Assembly (NCBI GenBank): GCA_004369085.1
Contig: ML210289.1
Span: 1-64,000, forward strand
Direction of reading: 5' to 3'
Origin: Coprinopsis marcescibilis
Taxonomy: Eukaryota > Basidiomycota > Agaricomycetes > Agaricales > Psathyrellaceae
Length of the DNA stretch: 64,000 nt
Below are positions 46,109 through 55,513 of this stretch, piece after piece. Positions within the stretch are counted from its first letter, which is position 1. The number at the start of each line of letters is the position of its first letter. Position numbers and translations under genes: made by a program. Below the pieces are notes generated by a model, which saw nothing but the letters and a program-made list of their open reading frames with translations, did not search any database and had not been told where the DNA came from.

Positions 46109-48330
46109 TTACATGCTTCGTTCGACCTTACACCCGTACACCACGGGTTTGCCTTGAATTCCTTCATTACTGTGCAGGGATATTCGACGAAGAAGTGTTC
46201 GATCCTAAACAGTTTGTCGTCATCTTGAATCCTCAGGTCTGGAACATTGTACCCACACCAGCGCCTAACCCTTCTTCGACTAAACAAGATACTCTACTCG
46301 ATTCGTCTTCATTTCCGGGAAGTGAAAATGGAAACTGGACATGCTGTGCGCTGTCTTGTAATATGAAGCGAGCGAAGTTGAGATCTTTCCATTTGCAAGC
46401 GTAGTCGCTGACCTCCTGACAAGCTCCTGTGTGGGCCGTGCGATGGGCGTCGTCTTGGCTGATGTCGAGGAGGCGACCACGGAAATCGTCAAACGTTCCT
46501 TCTGTGGATATGGATATCAGGAGGACGTGCGGAAGACTGGCCCAGGACGACGCGAAAGATCTTCCGTAGAGACAAGTCGACATGAAACTAATTCGAGTCG
46601 CCCAACTCGTGAACAGCTTGTTTGGATGCAGCTTGGCCTTGGCCTGTTCTGGTAATGCGGCAGTAGATGATATGGAGTTCTGGAAATGCCGCATGGTTAG
46701 CTTTGGGTTTCGACTTCGATCAATCCCTTAACGGAAGGTAGGCAGGGGTAGGTAGGTAGGTAGGTAACGTTATCGTTTGTACTTACCACAGTGGGAGCAA
46801 AATCGTTGAACGACGAGAAGCATAGGAGTGTCCAACTTTAACCATGCCAAATGCAAAAGTAAAGTCGATGGGAAGGTACTAGCTGCCCAAGCAAAGCGGT
46901 TGCAGTTGTAGGCAATCAAGGCCTTGGAAAGACAAATGAGCGTAAATCGTAATCAGCGGCTGTGGTCCTGGATACTTTGGACTGTCAATTAAAGTACATA
47001 CGTTGCATGAAGCTGATGTAGCCCCAACTTGAGCGCAGTTTTTGTCACCCAGTCAGCGGTAAGCAGCAAGACATATATGATATCGTTGCATGGAGTCGCG
47101 GTGCCCTTTTAATTTCAATCTCCCTTCCACATCGCCGAACCTCGCTCCCTTCTGCAAAAGAGTAGTCTGTGGGATGAAGCTTTCAAGCTCTTCTACAATT
47201 TTACCATACACTGCCGGGGCTAGTTTGGCGCGGACCTTCACCTCGAATGGTGAATATTTGAGTTCTGCAACCTTAGCTTCCGAAAGAAGGAAGCAAAGCG
47301 TTAGGAATCGTCCCATAGAGAAGAGGTTGTCCACATCCCACTCTGCCTCCTCGTGCGATGGGGTCGAAGCTAATAATGGTGTAACATTGTAAAGGTTTGT
47401 TTAATCGTCAGATTTGGATCACTAACGTTGTACTTTAGTCTCTTCAGCGGCTTTAAGTCCGTATGCTCTAAGTATTTCCGGTCGGAGGCCAGGAGGAAAT
47501 GTTCCGATGACGGCAAATAGTTATGTATGTAAAACCTATTCGGTTCCAGACTTTCTGGTGCGAGTGGGTGGAACCTAGATGCCCAGTCTGGAAAAAATGG
47601 GGCGCCGAAGGCGCCCGACCTAGATCCTGTCCGATAAATTGGGGGTCAAAACCCCATTATAGCTACATTTTTCTGTCCTGAAAAATAGCCCTTTTAGATG
47701 AGACCTACATCAGGGAGTCCGGAAAATTTGGCCAACCGATGAGCAGGCCAAGCCAGGTTCAGGATGAGTGGTCACTGGCCCCGATGCTTCCCGACGTTTG
47801 TCGTTGGTTCCTGGTTATATATAGTGAACTAAGCCCAATTAAAGCTGATATCGGTTGATTTATGTCGTTGCGCAGTTTCTTGAGCGCCTCCAGCCGCCGG
47901 CGGTGACTCAAATCCAGAAGAACGGGACAATCGTGGTCAGAGATGATGCCTGGGCCAATTTCCGCGAGTTTTCTGTTCAACAAACCGTGAACACCCTCAA
48001 AGCTGCTCTCAAAGAGTTCAATTCGCACAACAAGGATTCTATGGAAGTTGACGATTCCTGAAACTAGCTTACTAACGTAGTATAGACAGATTTCAGCGTA
48101 CTTCGAGCGATTTTTGGAAAATTCGATTTTATTTTTATTTTATTTTATTTCCTGGAGCTAGATCGCTTTGTCCGGAAAATTTTCCCAAAACGGATCCAGG
48201 TTCCCTCCTTATATTCCGGGGTCCTGTGGGTGTAGGTGTGGTCGCGACTCCTTCCCTTTGCCGTGGCCCGTGGCTTTGAACGACTTGCTGTAGAAGGAAT
48301 ATCGCCTGCGCCCTGACCTTGTCCAGTCGG
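46109..48330 (-). pseudogene. disrupted paralog of the 48968-50764 gene
   Basis: Minus strand. Exon blocks match the intact neighbour in order: LDKVRAQAIFLLQQVVQSHG (about 48290-48330), VIGTFPPGLRPEIL (about 47480), VDNLFSMGRFLTLCFLLSE (47260-47340), ELHIIYCRITRTGQGQAAS (about 46640-46680), EGTFDDFRGRLLDISQDD (about 46470-46500) and FFVEYPCTVMKEFK (about 46150-46190). It carries several lesions: TAG at 46588-46590 where the neighbour has Trp (ELGDSN-stop-FH), a frame change soon after it, a one-base loss near 46160 that changes the last codons relative to the neighbour (GAC to GC before AAACCCG), and an insertion of about 0.6 kb splitting the first exon (about 47526-48170). It is not expressed as a full protein. 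Confidence 0.75.
47526..48170 (+). other. inserted segment carrying a gene fragment
   Basis: Separates two blocks that are continuous in the intact paralog. It holds two perfect stem-loops (GGGCGCC/GGCGCCC at 47600-47616, and TGGGG/CCCCA near 47640-47657) and a plus-strand coding-like piece ending in QKNGTIVVRDDAWANFREF ... HNKDSMEVDDS and TGA at about 48061. A T-rich tract (about 48127-48150) sits at its right side. The piece appears to keep an intron (gtgaac...gcgcag, before 47875), which points to DNA-level transfer rather than reverse transcription. Breakpoints are approximate and I found no target-site duplication. Confidence 0.5.
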
Positions 48331-48967
48331 TTCATTTTTTGAGGCGGCCTCAGAACCGATGTATCACCCCGACACAACGACCGTTTCTCATAGCGTAAGG
48401 ACACCCTAAAGCGAGGAGTATGATACATAAGGCCTGTCGCACATTGTTGTTCAAGACACCTGCCACTGACTGCGCTCATAAGTACGCAACGCTCTCGCAG
48501 GTAACGGGCGAATCGGCATCCGGCGACGATGAAGCTCCTTGTCACAAAAGGACATGTCATAACTTGGTCGTTGCGTACTGCCGCTGCCAAGGCCTAAGGG
48601 ACCTTGGAGGTGGCGTCACCAACACCATTAAGCAAGCCCGATAATGGACGCTTCCCAACGATGGCGCAGGGTCTAATGCCTAAGGGTCTATTCGCACGAC
48701 CTACGCCAACTCACCCTCGAGAATTTGAAAGAACTACTGAGCTGAGGTACAGATGAAGCCATCAGCCAAACGTCCAAAATACAAAATCATTGGTATTCCC
48801 GCGGCCCGCTTGGGCGTGCAGGGCTGGGAGATAGATTGTACAGCTGTTACTACGATAGACCTTTTGTATATGCTCATTGCTCTAAGGCGAGAAATATGCC
48901 TTGACTTAGCATAACTACTTATCGTCCAGAACAATGCGGAACTACTACGCTGTCCTTTTACTGTACA
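48331..48967. other. intergenic region
   Basis: Between the pseudogene and the intact paralog. A minus-strand frame at 48135-48590 extends the pseudogene remnant upstream without further homology to the intact gene. Nothing else recognised. Confidence 0.4.
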
Positions 48968-50764
48968 CTACGCCTCAACTTTACAGCCGTACACTACGGG
49001 TTTGTCCTTGAACTCCTTCACCACTGTGAGGGGATACTCGACAAAAAAATGTTCTAACCCGAACAGTTTATCAAGGGATTTACCAGCTCCGAATTCTTCG
49101 GCCCCGTCTTTTGTCACCTGGAACAATCTGCTAACGTCCTCACCCAACCCTTCTCCAAGCAGATAAGATACCCTCTCGTACTCGTCCTCATCGCCCGGAA
49201 GCGCGAATGGGAATTGTGGGTGATGTGCGGCGTCGTGTAGTATGAAGCGAGGAAAGTTTAGTTCTCTCAATTTCGCACCGTACTCGCGGATCTCCTGACA
49301 GTCATTGGCGTGTGGCTGTATGGGCTGATCGTGGTCGTCTAGGCTGATGTGGAGAAGACGAGAGCGAAAGTCGTCGAAGGTGCCCTCTCCGGACATGCCT
49401 ATCAGGACGACGTGAGGAAGTCTCGCCCAAGGGGATGTGATGAGCTCTTCCGCTGAGACCAGGTCTAGATGGAACCAGTTCGATTCGCCTAACTCTTGAA
49501 TGGATCGCGTAGCTGCAGCCTCTCCTGCGGGGGTTCGGGTAACACGGCAATATACTATGTGAAGTTCTGGAAAGGTACGGTTAGCGCGCTGGCCAATCCC
49601 TTAGCTGGTTAAATTACTTACCGCCATGTGAACAGAATCTCTGGACGACGAGTAATATCGGTGTATCGAGCCTTAACCATGCTAGACGTAGAAGCAAGGT
49701 CGATGGGAAGGTAGCTGCACACGCAAACCGTTTGCAGTTTGAGGCAATCAAACCCTTAGAAAGACTAATCGGCCGAATCCCTGATGAGTGACCGTGTACG
49801 CCCAATAACGTCAAAACTGCAGAAATGCTACTCACCTTTCGTGAAGCTGGTGCAATCCCAACCGGAGCGACGTTTTTCTCACCCAGTCCGAGGTAATAAG
49901 CGAGACGTGGCGCTGCATTGAGTCGCGCTGAACTTTCAACTTCCCTTCCCCTTCGCAGAACCCTCTTGCTCCTTTCCGCAAACTCGGCGGGACAAGGCTT
50001 TCCAGCTCTCCTGAAATCTTGCTGTACATAGGAGCCAGATATGCACGGACCTTTACTTCAAACGGCGAGTCTTTGAGCTCCACGACCTTGGATTCGGATA
50101 GGAGGAAGCAGAGCGTCAAGAACCGTCCCATGGAAAAGAGGTTGTCGACATTCCACTCTGCCTTGTCGTGTGATGGTGGTGCTGGCGGAACGAAGCGGAC
50201 AGTAGAAATAAGTATGTAATTCTTTACGAATCGAATTTAGATCAACTTACTTGCGTCTTCGGTGGCGGTCTGGTCTAAGCCCGATTGGAGGGTAGGAGAA
50301 ACTTTGCCGGTGAAGTTGAATAGTTCAACAAATCCGATCTGGCGCCATACTTGCTGGTTCGTCGTGAGAGCATCAAGGTGGGCGGGCCTCAATTTTCTGC
50401 CCTTGCCATGGCCTTGAACTACTTCATGTAGGAGGAATGCGGCCTGAGCCCTGACCTTCGCCAAAGTTTCGATGGCGCGTTGCAGGATTTCCTCCCTGGT
50501 CGGCTCTCTGTAAGCCTCAATCAGTTCCCAGATCATCTGGGACCTGACCTGGCACGCACAGTCACCGATGTGGGCATCAAAAGCAGAGAGTGGGGACTGA
50601 ATATGGTCTTTGGATGGTGCACATCCTGCTCGGACGGATTGGTGGAAAATAGACAGTGCCTTCCACATCGAGTGTGCTCCCAGAAGACATTGAAAAACAA
50701 CCCGGTCGAGGTCCCTATAGCAGACGGGCTTGCTGGCGTCGGAGAGAAGAAGAGCGAGAACCAT
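48968..50764 (-). CDS. uncharacterised protein, intact member of a tandem pair
   Basis: Four or more exons on the minus strand. Exon 1 starts at 50764 (MVLALLLSDASKPVC) and contains LLGAHSMWKALSIFHQSV and TLAKVRAQAAFLLHEVVQGHG. A gtaagt...cgccag intron (about 50183-50250) leads to EWNVDNLFSMGRFLTLCFLLSES and SPFEVKVRAYLAP. A further exon has IASNCKRFACAATFPSTLLLRLAWLRL. The last, longest exon runs ELHIVYCRVTRT ... GTFDDFRSRLLHISLDD ... PRFILHDAAHHPQFPFALPG ... LEHFFVEYPLTVVKEFKDKP and stops at 48968-48970. I recognise no domain. The helical exon 2 and the regularly spaced 'F/L' pattern suggest a soluble alpha-helical protein; no signal peptide or TM. A 50943 ATG would add an unrelated-looking stretch, so 50764 is preferred. 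The neighbouring pseudogene shows the family has been duplicated. Confidence 0.65.
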
Positions 50765-52419
50765 GCTGACTGAAGTTGGACTGAGGGGATGAGAAGAATG
50801 TCGGAATGCAGGCCAATATTAATATTGAGCGACCTTTGTATTTCTGAGTCCTCGGTACTCAGTACCCAGAAAGTTCTATTCGGCAAGTAGCGTGCAAAGT
50901 CTGTCCAAAATCCCAGCTGCCCGGACCGATCAGTGACATCCATAGTGTCGGAAAACTATTTGTAGCGAAGGATGGTGTCCGTCAACGTCAACGTAAGTTC
51001 ACTGCTCGGCCTGGCGGGGGTGGTTCTAAACCCCAAATTCTACAATGACGCAAGCACTTAGACCTAAGTAACAGGAGAAAGCCTCGGTGTCTCCCAGCCA
51101 CCGGAACCTAATCGACCAGCATTGATGACTTATTCGGATATTAACTCCAAGTCAACGTGAACCTTCCCGTCCGCTGAGCCACCTACAATGACATACTGGT
51201 TCATCACCCAGGCACAGCATTCGGCCCCCAGGCTCCAATTAAGCTCCCCACAACTTTGCGAATAGATTAATGAGGAGCTGGACAGCTGGGTCGTGGTTGA
51301 GGATGTGTTCTAAATGTATTTTATGGGGCGTTCAACAGGAACTTAATAATCCCGCCACAAATTCGAAATCCCACCGAAAACCTCTCGTCATTTCTTCAAA
51401 ATCAATTAGATTTTATTGTAGTTGAAATCAAATATTATGCAGATTTTCCACGCTGCACCGAGAATTGTCCCTCAGGGCACCTAAACTCAGCCAGCGCACC
51501 GAAACTGAAGTTCTAGCACCGATTTTTGCTTTTACTTTCCCGCCGAAACCTTCCCTTGGCATATACACTGATAACTGTTAACTCAGACAGGCCTAAATAT
51601 TCAACTTTTGGATTTAATAGTAAATTTGTGTCAAGTATGCCGGATGTTCAAAAAGAAAAAGAAACCACGCAAAGATTGTAGTCCTCCGAGTCGGAGGTAC
51701 TAGAAACAGACTCGGAGTATGATAGTTAAACAGCTTGCTTCAAGCTCCAGCGATCGATACGGCTATATCAACCTGTGGCTTTCTCGTCATAATCAACGTC
51801 ATAGATCCTGGTCGATTCACAATAGATATGCAATAGCCAAAGTCCTTGTCCATCTCCCTTTTATGAGGATAGAGTCTAGACCCGGAAGCGATTAGAGACC
51901 TTCCACGTACTATTGGCCTCATCAGAAGTTTACAGCCGATAAAACGTCGGGTAGGCCTATAATCCATAGCTTCTCTCCGATATACTGAAGTCTAGCTCCA
52001 CGGAAAGGAAACATATGGGGAATTTTAAGTAATGTCGAATCATTCGTGATTTACCGGAGGTCATTCCGGCGAACATTATACCATATACGCTATCCCAAGT
52101 ATAAATAGACCAGTCATCGCTCAGAAACGATCGAATAGCATGTGGGGTGCTTATTTTCCCTTCCTGATTGATTCTAATGTGGGTCCATGGGCGCTAATAC
52201 ATCCTGCGTGCCCCCAGCGTTTTACGATGATATAATCCAAACCGGGTCCCGTAGAACGAGCGCTCAGGGGGACGCTGACTACAGGTGCCTATTCTTACGA
52301 TGTTTTACTTACGATGCATTGAAGCTGGCTGCTGGGTCTTTGTATAAATACTACTCCCACCACCCGAAACGATCATATCTCACAGTTAAACCAGCTCCGA
52401 GTCACTCACATTCATCGAA
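50765..52419. other. 1.65-kb divergent spacer
   Basis: Shared upstream region of the uncharacterised minus-strand gene and SSP-4. A 136-codon minus-strand frame at 50533-50943 overlaps exon 1 of the minus-strand gene in another frame and is probably leader. The right end (from about 52165) is the SSP-4 promoter block duplicated at 53805. No gene seen between 51000 and 52160. Confidence 0.5.
52343..52350 (+). promoter_or_regulatory. TATA box of SSP-4
   Basis: TATAAATA 77 bp upstream of the SSP-4 ATG, embedded in a promoter block (ttacgatgcattgaagctggctgctggg) that is repeated before SSP-5. Confidence 0.55.
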
Positions 52420-53115
52420 ATGAAGATCACCTCACCCGCATCTTTTTCTCTCTTCTTTGCTGCTCTCACGTACTCAACCACGTCCGCAACCGATTTGCGG
52501 GGATTCACTGGGACGAGCTGCACTGGGACTTTTTCTGTTTGCACAGACATAGCTTCTGGGCGCTGTTGCCTTCACTCTGCTTCGCCAGTTGCGTCGGTGC
52601 GCGCCATTAATGTGTCGGCATCTTTATCGTATGTCTCTGCTCTGCACAAGCTCCAAGTTGTTATCGACCCCTTCTTGGCTTTGTGTACCCGATTACGCTG
52701 GTGATTTGACTTACTGTTCGATATAGCACTGTCTGGGGATATGCAGCTCATGAATGCAGCACTTCGCTCGCTACGGTCAGTGGAAGCACCTTGAACTGTT
52801 TGAGTCCGAGCTTTGCTAGTAAGTCTATACTCAAAATTCGGATACCTGAAGCATTTCACTGAAACCTTGTGCGATTCAGTGTTTTCTACTCGGTGGACAA
52901 CATTGAATACACGCGAAATAAGCGAAGATGATAAATCCAGCATTTCCACTCCAGATTGCGTGTCGGCTGATACCTTTGGGTACATAGACGAGACGACTGG
53001 ACAAGAAGTCCTTTTCAAGATCCCCGAAGAGCGAAGGGAAGTCATTTTTGCAGCGCTCGCAAAGGGGGATGTTGGGAGCGTGAAGGCTAGCGCGCTGGGG
53101 TTAGAGCCACTTTAA
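52420..53115 (+). CDS. small secreted cysteine-rich protein SSP-4
   Basis: Three exons, phases 2 (gtatgt...atatag) and 1 (gtaagt...attcag). About 165 residues. Signal peptide MKITSPASFSLFFAALTYSTTSA before TDLRGF. Cysteine module TSCTGTFSVC, GRCC, then HECSTSLAT and LNCLSPSFA in exon 2. Exon 3: FSTRWTTLNTREISED, PDCVSADTFGYIDETTG, LFKIPEERREVIFAALAKGDVG, stop at 53115. Very close to SSP-5: the C-terminal 60 residues differ at only a few positions. The family plan (signal peptide, seven cysteines with a CC pair, FGF/Y-TD, E-R-R..I.AAL..GD helix) is preserved. The ATG lies right after 'catcgaa', a good start context. Function unknown. Confidence 0.9.
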
Positions 53116-53373
53116 GAAGAGGCAGTAAATACGTCTCCATTCGTGCACATCTCTACCGTTTTGCTCCTGTGAATTGTAATATGCACGAAATTCTGCCGCG
53201 TCGGCACTTATTAGATTGGTGTGGTGTAATTTTCAGAGTCGAATCAGATGGAGCTTCGGGACTTGCCACTGACACCTGGTCCGTGCTCGCCCTTGCCTCA
53301 CCTTTCGTCATTCGTTTCTGTTCCAAGCTGCGATCCCCGACGTAGACGTGCATACTTCCTAGCTCCTCGGGTG

Positions 53374-53491
53374 GCGAAGCATACGGGCAGGTGGAAGAAG
53401 GGTGATCCAGATTAATCCCGAATCTGGGGACCGGGTCAGTTATGTTGGGTAGCCGCTTGCTGCGAACTTGCAAAGGCTAATTTTTATTAGG
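53374..53491 (+). pseudogene. relic of a 2-oxoglutarate oxygenase exon-1/intron-1 junction
   Basis: gcgaagcatacgggcaggtgg through aaggctaatttttatta matches 55845-55960 of the intact oxygenase gene across the end of exon 1 and its first intron. In the relic a G-to-T change destroys the intron donor (cag-gtatg becomes cag-ttatg) and the reading frame has stops. Immediately before it, the flank cccgacgtagacgtg ... cttcctagctcct matches 55173-55206, so everything between was deleted: the relic is what remains of a second oxygenase copy that was duplicated together with the SSP gene. Confidence 0.8.
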
Positions 53492-54217
53492 ATCACGGCG
53501 TACCGTGTACCATGGACGTTGTTTGAGATCAACACATTTGTGGAACATATACATATTCTTGTAGCTGCACAGTACAAAGGATAGGCAGGAGGGCTACAAA
53601 GGTGCTAAATGCTTAGATATACCCAATGGCAACTAAAGTGTTTAGCCAGCAACTTGAATTCTTTGAGTCCTGCGAGGGCGGAGCATCGTATCAAGATTCA
53701 GTGTAACACTCGGGAAGTTGCTGAACTGTGACGGACATCGCGTGTCCTGACCACATTGGTCTCCAGATTTTCCCAGGTGTCCTTATCTATACCATCTATG
53801 TAAGCTGATTAATTCTAATGTGGGTCCATGGGCGCTAATACATGTTGCGCGCCTCCCCAGCGTTTTAAAAACTGCAGCCAGATCTAGGCAATATTTATCA
53901 TTTTGGCCTCTGAGATGTTCGAGCTGCGGGTTCAGGAGTTAAGTTCTGAGCACCAGTGGGCTAGAAATAAGCCAGACTTCTGGCGAGGCCGTATGCATTA
54001 CATTCGCTGTATCGCAATAGAAACACACAAGGATCCGGAGTATCCCCCCTGCCCCGGTCCATGGGCACCAGTTCCAAGCAGTGGACGCCGAAGAGATATA
54101 ACCGTTGATGTAATCGAAACCGCCCCTGCAGAACGAGCGCTCGGGGGAAGCTGTCAACAGTGCCTATTCTTACGATGTTTTGCTTACGATGCATTGAAGC
54201 TGGCTGCTGGGTGTTTG

Positions 54218-54225
54218 TATAAATA
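54218..54225 (+). promoter_or_regulatory. TATA box of SSP-5
   Basis: TATAAATA 71 bp upstream of the SSP-5 ATG, in the same duplicated context as that of SSP-4. Confidence 0.55.
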
Positions 54226-54288
54226 CTACTCAACTACCCGAAACGATATCTCATACCAACCAACTTCGAGTCACTCACATTCAGAGAA

Positions 54289-54976
54289 ATGAAGGTCACC
54301 TCACACGTATCTGTTTCTCTCCTCTTTGCTGCTCTCATGTACTCAACCGCTTCCGCGACCGATTTGCGGGGGTTCACTGGGACGAGCTGCACTGGGACAT
54401 TTTCGGCTTGCACAAATATAGATTCTGGGCAATGCTGTCTTTACTCTGCTTCGCCAGTTGCGTCGGTGCGCGCCGTTAATCTGTCAGCGTCTGTGTCGTG
54501 AGTTGCTTCTCTGCCCAAGCTTGTGATGTATCAGCTTCTAGTTTATATCTTCGCTGTTAACCATTTGATGTCCTGTGTTAATTACAGCACCCTCCATGGA
54601 TTTGCTGCTCATGGATGCAGCTCCTCGCTCGCTGTGGCCAGTGGGAGTACGCTGAGCTGCTTGAGCCCTAGTTTTGCCAGTAAGCCTTTACTCTATTTGG
54701 ATATTTTAAATCGTTACACTGAAACCTTGACATCATCAAGTGTTTTCTACTAGCTGGACAAGATTGAATACACGTGAAATAAGCGAAGACAGCAAATCCG
54801 AAATTTCCACTCCAGACTGCGTCCCAGCGGACACCTTTGGGTACACAGATGAAATAACTGGAGAAGAGGTCCTTTTCAAGATCCCCGAAGAGCGAAGGGA
54901 AGACATTTTTGCCGCGCTCGCAAAGGGGGATGTTGGGAGCGTGAAGGCTAGTGCGCTGGGGTTGGAGCCACTTTAA
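54289..54976 (+). CDS. small secreted cysteine-rich protein SSP-5
   Basis: Three exons with the family phases 2 (gtgagt...ttacag) and 1 (gtaagc...atcaag). Signal peptide MKVTSHVSVSLLFAALMYSTASA before TDLRGF. Cysteine module TSCTGTFSAC, GQCC, then HGCSSSLAV and LSCLSPSFA. Exon 3: FSTSWTRLNTREISED, PDCVPADTFGYTDEITG, LFKIPEERREDIFAALAKGDVG, ALGLEPL and stop at 54976. Tandem copy of SSP-4, 1.87 kb away, with duplicated promoter and 3' flank (gaggcagtacatccgtctccattcg). The acceptor of intron 2 is CAAG instead of the more usual CAG, but the frame and conservation support it. Function unknown. Confidence 0.9.
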
Positions 54977-55513
54977 CAAGAGGCAGTACATCCGTCTCCA
55001 TTCGAATACATCTCTACCGTTTTGCTCCTGCGGATTGTAGCATGGTGTGTGCCCGAAATGTTGCCGTTTCGGCACTGGGGGTTAAGAATAGATTGATAAT
55101 TGATTTAACTTTCAGACGGAGCTTCGGGGTTTGCCGACACATAGTCCGTGCTCCTTAGGTCTGTTCGTGCGATACCCGACGTATACGTATACTTCCTAGC
55201 TCTTCGTGTGGCCACGACGACCAGAGCTCTGGAACCGCTGGCTAGGCTATCCTAGACATAGGCATTTCAGTATATTCAACTCATGGGTGGACAGTGGTGA
55301 ATACGAATTCAGAAATAATCACGTCATCGCACACAATTCGTGCTTCTGCTCTGGCTTATCCTTACAATGGGCTTATGTGCTCATTGCCCATTCTGAGGAA
55401 GGCCGTGTGATATGGTAATGGTGATATTCCTACTATTGTGGAAGGCAGGTCTGGTGAGTCGATTTCCTGCTTCGCCTTTACTATTACCGTCCACTGCCTA
55501 AACAAGGAAAAGG
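54977..55513. other. SSP-5/oxygenase spacer
   Basis: 3' flank of SSP-5, repeated after SSP-4, followed by the promoter of the oxygenase gene. The 70-codon frame at 55206-55418 has no domain. No other feature. Confidence 0.5.

Larger units (their letters stand above)
53116..54288. other. duplication spacer with oxygenase relic and SSP-5 promoter
   Basis: Holds the SSP-4 3' flank, the oxygenase relic (53374-53491) and a copy of the SSP promoter block starting at about 53805 (taattctaatgtgggtccatgggcgctaatacat, also at about 52168). A plus-strand frame at 53903-54292 lies inside the promoter block and is not a gene. Confidence 0.6.

Noticed and set aside
45343..46287. 314-codon minus-strand frame at the 3' end of ADE6
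   Set aside because: Mirrors ADE6 coding in antisense; the only real minus-strand homology there belongs to the pseudogene tail below about 46290, in part of this frame (HFFVEYPCTVMKEFK).
47440..47540. Coding-looking minus-strand peptide NYLPSSEHFLLASDRKYL
   Set aside because: The overlapping frame (VIGTFPPGLRPEIL) aligns with the intact paralog, so this one is probably a chance alternative frame.
47600..47620. Rho-independent-like terminator or riboswitch hairpin
   Set aside because: This is a eukaryotic genome and the hairpin lies in an inserted segment; a terminator call is not meaningful.
50533..50943. Alternative start at 50943 for the uncharacterised minus-strand gene
   Set aside because: The frame from 50943 differs from the exon-1 frame beginning at 50764 and its peptide has no counterpart in the paralog.
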